This document shows, in pieces, positions 13,793 to 15,269 of a DNA stretch of 15,269 nucleotides. The translations under genes were made by a program, and so were the position numbers. Source of the DNA: Thermodesulfobacteriota bacterium (GTDB taxonomy: Bacteria > Desulfobacterota > DSM-4660 > Desulfatiglandales > HGW-15); NCBI GenBank assembly GCA_025454125.1, contig JALOPA010000019.1, positions 1-15,269 on the forward strand. The letters run 5' to 3'. Position 1 is the first letter of the stretch. Each line of letters opens with the position of its first letter. The notes under the pieces are model-generated. The model saw only the letters and a list, made by a program, of their open reading frames with translations. It was not told the DNA's origin and did no database searches.

Positions 13793-15269
13793 CTACAATT
13801 CCGCGATTTTGTCGCGTTTGAGAACCCTGGGCATCATAGGGAGAACGAGAAGAAGAACAGCCAGGGCCAACAGGACCAAAGAAATAGGTCGGGTGAAAAA
13901 GACGGTGAAATCTCCCTTATAGGAGATCAAAGACTGTCTGAAAGCCTTTTCCATCATCGGCCCGAGGACCACAGCCAGGATCAAGGGCGCCGGTTCAAAA
14001 TCGAACTTCCTCATCACGTACCCCACGATCCCGAAGAAGATCATCAAGTAGATGTCAAACACACTGTTGTTCATGGAATACACGCCGATGAGGCAAAAAA
14101 GAAGGATAAAGGGAAAGAGAAAGGGATAAGGGACTTTCAGAAATTTCACCCACATGGGGATGAGGGGCAGATTCAGCACCAGAAGCATGACATTTCCGAT
14201 GTACATGCTGGTGATGAATCCCCAGAAAAGATCCGGGTGACTGATCATGAGCAGAGGACCCGGCGTGATGCCGTGGATCATGAGGGATCCCAAGAGCAGG
14301 GCCATCACCACATTGGAAGGGATGCCCAAACTCATCATGGGGATGAAAGCCCCCTGTGCAGCGGCGTTGTTGGCGGATTCAGGGGAGGCCACTCCTTCGA
14401 TCACCCCGGTCCCGAACTCTTCGGGAGTTTTGGAAAGCCGCTTCTCTATCGCATAGGAAGCAAAGGATCCGATGACCGCTCCTCCTCCCGGAAGAATGCC
14501 CAGGCAGAACCCGATGCCGGTTCCTCGCAGGATGGCCCCTATCGATTTTTTCCAGTCCTGAAGCGTCGGGAACAACCCTTTGATCGATGTCTCGAACACT
14601 TCGGTCTTGAAGGTCTTTTCCACATTGAAAAGAATCTCTGAAATCCCGAACGTCCCCATGGCAATCTGCACCAGGCCGATTCCATCCATCAGTTCCAGCC
14701 TTTCAAAGGTGAAGCGCTGAACCCCCATGATGGGATCGATGCCCACAGTTCCCAGGAAGAGGCCGAAGACCGCCATCATCAACGATTTGAGCATCGAACC
14801 ATGGCCCAGAAAGGTGAGGACGGTGAGCCCCAAACACATCAGGGCAAAATACTCCGGAGGGCCGAAGGACAGAGCCATCTCCACAAGGGGAGGCGCCAAA
14901 AAGGTGAGGCCCAGGATTCCTATGGTTCCGGCAATAAACGATCCGAACGCAGAAATGCCTAAGGCTTTGCCCGCGTTCCCCTTCCGTGCCATCTGATACC
15001 CATCTAAGCAGGTGATGACCGATCCAGCCTCCCCCGGGATGTTGACCAGAATCGATGTGGTGGAGCCGCCATACTGTGCACCATAGTAGATTCCGGCCAA
15101 CATAATGATGGCGCCGGTAGGCGACATCCCGAAGGTGATCGGGAGCAGCATCGCCATCGTCGCTGTGGGGCCTAATCCGGGAAGGACTCCGACCAGCGTG
15201 CCCGCGAGGACTCCCAGGAAGGCGAGCCACAGATTCGCCGGTTGCAAGGCTACGCCGAAGCCGAAAATA
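13793..15269 (-). CDS. tctA: Second TTT large membrane subunit, TctA family, start beyond the window
   Basis: The frame remains open to the right edge. The residues before the apparent TTG start at 15247 read IFGFGVALQPANLW, the normal beginning of a TctA protein, so only a few N-terminal residues are missing and the gene is not really TTG-initiated. About 490 residues are visible. GVLPGLGPTATMAMLL, IYYGAQYGG, NIPGE, GILPGGGAV and GPESANN-like SPESANN mark the two TctA repeats. It resembles the other TctA in this window along its whole length but differs in many positions, including the end, which lacks the basic tail. TctB and TctC partners are expected beyond the right edge, because the other system here is ordered C-B-A. 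It is followed by the ThDP enzyme with a gap of about 107 bases. Confidence 0.93.
   Translation of the reverse strand, partial: IFGFGVALQPANLWLAFLGVLAGTLVGVLPGLGPTATMAMLLPITFGMSPTGAIIMLAGIYYGAQYGGSTTSILVNIPGEAGSVITCLDGYQMARKGNAGKALGISAFGSFIAGTIGILGLTFLAPPLVEMALSFGPPEYFALMCLGLTVLTFLGHGSMLKSLMMAVFGLFLGTVGIDPIMGVQRFTFERLELMDGIGLVQIAMGTFGISEILFNVEKTFKTEVFETSIKGLFPTLQDWKKSIGAILRGTGIGFCLGILPGGGAVIGSFASYAIEKRLSKTPEEFGTGVIEGVASPESANNAAAQGAFIPMMSLGIPSNVVMALLLGSLMIHGITPGPLLMISHPDLFWGFITSMYIGNVMLLVLNLPLIPMWVKFLKVPYPFLFPFILLFCLIGVYSMNNSVFDIYLMIFFGIVGYVMRKFDFEPAPLILAVVLGPMMEKAFRQSLISYKGDFTVFFTRPISLVLLALAVLLLVLPMMPRVLKRDKIAEL

Noticed and set aside
12525..13922. Long plus-strand open frame of 465 codons
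   Set aside because: It is antisense to the ThDP enzyme, whose domains and motifs are unambiguous. The translation is low in hydrophobic core patterns and matches no fold. Such shadows are common in GC-rich genes.
15245..15247. TTG as the start of the second TctA
   Set aside because: The frame continues to the window edge with residues that match the normal beginning of TctA, so the start lies outside the window.
1..15269. CRISPR arrays, tRNA/rRNA genes, insertion sequences, phage genes
   Set aside because: No regularly spaced repeats, cloverleaf or rRNA-like segments, transposase motifs or terminal inverted repeats were found by reading both strands.

Overview
The window looks like part of an anaerobic bacterial catabolic locus with moderately high GC. 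A deltaproteobacterial-type host (Desulfobacterota/Syntrophobacter-like) is my best guess. The reasons are a tungsten-type aldehyde:ferredoxin oxidoreductase (AOR), several tripartite tricarboxylate transporter (TTT) genes, and the general style of the proteins. The taxonomic call is an inference and is not proved by any marker gene.

Layout. At the left edge is the N-terminus of an FAD-dependent flavoprotein on the minus strand (1-183, cut by the window). It is separated by an AT-rich divergent promoter region (about 184-601) from a plus-strand metallo-beta-lactamase-fold hydrolase of the UPF0173 type (602-1309). That gene converges, with only 15 bases between stop codons, on a long minus-strand gene train that fills the rest of the window. 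In transcription order (right to left) the train is: a TctA-type TTT membrane subunit whose start lies beyond the right edge (13793-15269); a ThDP-dependent acetolactate-synthase-like enzyme (12063-13685); a tungsten AOR (10143-12029); an unannotated 54-codon ORF (9952-10116); HyuB (8300-9940); HyuA (6136-8238); a doubtful small ORF that overlaps the hyuA stop (5897-6139); then a complete TTT set in the order TctC (4845-5846), TctB (4148-4624), TctA (2556-4100); and finally an MFS transporter (1325-2530).

How the genes may work together. The solute-binding protein and membrane subunits should import a carboxylate or similar small acid, and the MFS protein may exchange a related monocarboxylate. 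Inside, the ThDP enzyme could cleave or form a C-C bond next to a carbonyl, giving an aldehyde or 2-hydroxyketone. The AOR could oxidise an aldehyde to an acid with ferredoxin. The HyuA/HyuB pair belongs to the ATP-dependent hydantoinase/5-oxoprolinase/acetone-carboxylase superfamily and could hydrolyse a cyclic amide or carboxylate a ketone. The combination of ThDP enzyme, AOR and HyuBA in one tight train with two TTT systems is not a pathway I recognise, and it is the best candidate here for something undescribed. The substrate cannot be read from the sequence.

No rRNA, tRNA, CRISPR array, insertion sequence or transcription-factor gene was seen. The promoter of the main train must lie beyond the right edge unless unrecognised internal promoters exist.
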